Shown here in pieces: positions 62,217 to 64,000 of a stretch of 64,000 nucleotides of DNA. Position 1 is the stretch's first letter. The number at the start of each line of letters is the position of its first letter. The stretch is taken from assembly GCA_024636495.1 (NCBI GenBank), contig JAGXGZ010000063.1, forward strand, positions 27,829 to 91,828, in the 5' to 3' direction. The translations under genes were made by a program, and so were the position numbers. A model generated the notes under the pieces. That model ran no database searches and was not told where the DNA came from. It saw only the letters and a list, made by a program, of their open reading frames with translations. The stretch is from Roseobacter sp. (lineage in GTDB: Bacteria > Pseudomonadota > Alphaproteobacteria > Rhodobacterales > Rhodobacteraceae).

Positions 62217-62888
62217 CTAAGGGGCCGGGTTGGCTTGCCAAAATGCGGTGATGATCCCTTGCGCCTCTTGATCGATGGCAACTGATTGTGGGCCCCCATC
62301 GACGCCACCATTGACCGCCGTTGCAATACGCCCCGACATCCCCCCGCCGAAACGCACCTCCATATTGGCTGCGTTCACAATTGCTGGGCAGTGGTGACAG
62401 TTAAAATCGGTAATACTGCCTTTTTGGACGGTGATGCCGGGATCGTTCACATCAAGCACATATTGATCGAAAAGTGCCTTATCGGAAGGATCCCACGCGA
62501 CGATCACCACATCAACTGAGCCACGAAAGTTCGCAATTGCTTGGGTGATGTTAAACGCGATCTCAGGCTTTCGCGCACCAGGCTTGATACGATCCTTGAA
62601 TATACCCGACGCAATAAACGGAACAGCCAACCGACGATACCCCTGCCCGGCGGCAAGAATGAGTGAATTCATGATGCTCGCTGAAACGGAATCGCGTGTG
62701 GGGTCAAATCCCTGCCCACTGCGCATAGCACCCGAGGCCGCCTGCGCAATGGCTGTGATCCCGTGATTGGCCAAATCGCCAGATGTTGTCCATGCCGACG
62801 CGCCGAGCGGCGCATAATTGATATCCCGAAGCGACGGGTCCTTTGGGCAAGATTGAGCAGACAGCGCTTTGGTGGATGTATAATTCAT
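62217..62888 (-). CDS. Macro-domain protein with apparent circular permutation
   Basis: 223 residues. Residues 14-146 read like the second half of a macro domain (CPKDP...TSGDLANHGITAIAQAASG, then SIMNSLILAAG and LAVPFIASGIF, then VDVVIVAWDPSDKALF). Residues 151-200 read like the first half (GITVQKGSIT, AIVNAAN at 169-175, GGGMSGRI at 181-188). The order of the two halves is inverted relative to macro proteins such as E. coli YmdB. The usual adenine-contact Asp of GDIT is S158, and the Asp of GGGVDGAI is S185. The ATG at 62888 has AAGGA nine bases before it. It is convergent with the DUF3726 operon and lies beside an integrase remnant. Confidence 0.75.
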   Translation of the reverse strand: MNYTSTKALSAQSCPKDPSLRDINYAPLGASAWTTSGDLANHGITAIAQAASGAMRSGQGFDPTRDSVSASIMNSLILAAGQGYRRLAVPFIASGIFKDRIKPGARKPEIAFNITQAIANFRGSVDVVIVAWDPSDKALFDQYVLDVNDPGITVQKGSITDFNCHHCPAIVNAANMEVRFGGGMSGRIATAVNGGVDGGPQSVAIDQEAQGIITAFWQANPAP

Positions 62889-63362
62889 CACGGTAATTCC
62901 TTGTTAAAATAGAATTGAAAAATCTGAAGTTAATAAATTTAAAAAGTATCGTTGGACAAAATTCGTCATATCTGTGTTCAGCATCGCAAAGAACAAAGTC
63001 AAATTGCAAGCGAAGCAGACATCAAAGGCCATTCTTGGCGCCTCAAAGCCTCGCGACTTGCACCATTCGTTTCTACCACAGATAGCACATTCGCCGAAAG
63101 GAAAATCGCGGTGGGCCGACTGACTTCACAAGCAGCTTGGAACGGGCGGACTGCAAAACGGAATTCAAATACCTGTATCAGCCAAAATATTTTAGGTTTG
63201 CCCGATGTCAGATTTTGGTGCGGGCGAGTGGCATCCAAGCTCTATATTTTGATGTACCATGGAACACTGAAAACCCAATAAAATAACGCTATTTATTGCC
63301 ACCCAAGCATCATGACGCTTCACAACACCCCATGGCATCCCACATGTTGAGAGGGATGAGTT
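62889..63362. other. AT-rich 474-base island-edge region
   Basis: AT-rich DNA between the macro-domain gene and the integrase remnant. Short open frames exist on both strands (for example 62952-63281 plus), but they show no family features, no good ribosome sites and odd residue composition, so I do not call them genes. An attachment site would be expected near here for an integrase of this type, but none could be identified. Confidence 0.4.
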
Positions 63363-63860
63363 ATGGGCCATACAACAAACCGTTTAAGCGCATCGACTGT
63401 CAAAGCCGCCCCGGCTGGCAAACACGCGGACGGTGCGGGCCTTTAGATGGTCAAGCGACCGGATGGCGGCGCGCAATGGGTGTTGGGGGCCAGACAGCAC
63501 GGCAGGCGGCGCGAAGTGCGGCTTGGGGCCTATACTGATGTTTCATTGAAAGAGGCCAGCGCATCCGCTGAACAGTGGCGCGCGTTCGTGCGGCAAGGTC
63601 TGGACCCGATCAAGGAACGCAAACGCCAGCGACGTGAGGCCGCGCCCAATATCAACAAACTGGCTGATTTCGCGCTGGACGCTTTCGAAAGCCGCAAAGC
63701 CGAACTCAAAGGCGACGGCACGGCGGGTCGCTGGTTTTCACCTCTTGAATTGCACGTCTTGCCAAAGCTGGGCCCAGTGCCTGTGGCAGATATCGACCAG
63801 AAAGATATCAGCGACACCTTGGCCCCGATCTGGCAAACGAAAGTCGCAACCGCTGAAAAG
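63363..63860 (+). pseudogene. Tyrosine integrase (P4-type) N-terminal remnant
   Basis: From the ATG at 63363 the frame reads SASTVKAAPAGKHADGAGL, then a TAG stop (63444-63446), then MVKRPDGGAQWVLGARQHGR in the same frame. Integrases of this family have a tryptophan or similar residue at the stop, so it is a nonsense mutation within the N-terminal arm-binding domain (DUF4102). The SAM-like core-binding domain follows (ALDAFESRKAELKGDG, WFSPLELHVLPKLG) and ends abruptly after KVATAEK near 63860, where unrelated sequence begins. The catalytic domain is absent. Confidence 0.8.
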
Positions 63861-64000
63861 GGAGTTATGCCCGAAAGTTGGTGATGGTCTGAAGCGGGCG
63901 GCATATCATGGCGGTGTTGAAAGACGCCGTCAGTCTCAAAGAGAAAGGATATGCCACCATGGCCAAATCTACTGTTGTACCATTCGAACTGCCATCAGAA
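63861..64000 (+). mobile_element. Left end of a probable IS256-like insertion sequence, cut by the window
   Basis: Homology to the integrase stops at about 63860. From 63861 (GGAGTTATGCCCGAAAG) new sequence begins, followed by an ATG at 63959 that opens MAKSTVVPFELPSE, resembling the N-terminus of IS256/Mutator-type transposases. The element continues past the window, so its other end, target duplication and family cannot be confirmed here. Confidence 0.5.

Noticed and set aside
62952..63281. Small open frame of 109 codons in the AT-rich gap
   Set aside because: No ribosome site, no family resemblance, and overlapping open frames on the other strand; treated as non-coding.
1..64000. CRISPR arrays, rRNA operons, prophage structural genes
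   Set aside because: No regularly spaced repeats, rRNA sequence or phage structural proteins were seen; the only mobile traces are at the right edge.

Overview
The window reads as a chromosome segment of a marine Roseobacter-group alphaproteobacterium (Rhodobacteraceae). The evidence is gene content and local order: rpoH next to rluD, a split rib/nrdR/nusB cluster, soxBDAG sarcosine oxidase, a carnitine-to-betaine operon, small lineage-typical families (DUF6476, DUF6324, MmcB), and a tRNA-His with the unusual alphaproteobacterial acceptor end (G1:U72, A73, no G-1). The genus cannot be fixed from sequence alone. Most of the window is dense, moderately GC-rich core chromosome. The AT-richer stretches at 2.5-3.2 kb and 62.2-64 kb look accessory.

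Layout: 0-7 kb holds the end of a DNA-damage ATP ligase, oligoendopeptidase F, an AT-rich gap with a decayed gene, a DksA-like zinc protein plus a Gfo/Idh/MocA oxidoreductase, rpoH with a sigma-32-like promoter, rluD, and a divergent DUF6476 gene whose start codon overlaps that of rluD. 7-10.2 kb has tRNA-His, DUF6324, MmcB and a two-gene membrane/ClpP-fold operon. 10.4-20.3 kb is nusB-ribH-ribB(X)-unknown-ribE on the minus strand, interrupted by a plus-strand capsule-export set (kpsS, wza-like, kpsC), then ribD-nrdR. 20.4-26.7 kb has an SDR, YjbQ, a secreted protein, rpoD, dnaG and a small exported protein. 26.8-33.4 kb is soxBDAG and glutamate dehydrogenase.

33.7-36.1 kb is a Tad-like pilus locus whose tadG-like gene is broken. 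36.1-38.8 kb is a minus-strand operon that appears to couple an EF-hand periplasmic protein, an ECF sigma factor, a probable anti-sigma and a CpxP-like protein. 39-41 kb has DUF983, a NUDIX hydrolase, two tandem perfect palindromes and an EamA permease. 41.1-44.8 kb is a translationally coupled L-carnitine operon (BKACE, lipocalin, carnitine dehydrogenase-thioesterase fusion, SDR). 44.8-50.7 kb has a Tas-like aldo-keto reductase, an MFS gene with a one-base frameshift, metG, and an HWE histidine kinase with a receiver protein. 50.8-54.9 kb encodes a periplasmic molybdenum hydroxylase with a tri-haem cytochrome c. 55-62.2 kb has an ABM monooxygenase, an EamA permease, an epimerase, and a four-gene operon (Ldh-type dehydrogenase, atypical M19 peptidase, an unrecognised 559-aa protein, DUF3726).

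The last 1.8 kb looks like an island edge: a gene whose product reads as a circularly permuted macro domain, an AT-rich gap, an integrase remnant with an in-frame stop, and the start of a probable IS256-like element inserted in that integrase. Metabolically, the carnitine operon yields glycine betaine, whose usual demethylation leads to sarcosine, the substrate of the sox cluster; glutamate dehydrogenase can handle the released amino nitrogen. The strongest candidate for something undescribed is the permuted macro-domain protein, followed by the Ldh/M19/559-aa/DUF3726 module and the EF-hand/ECF sigma operon.
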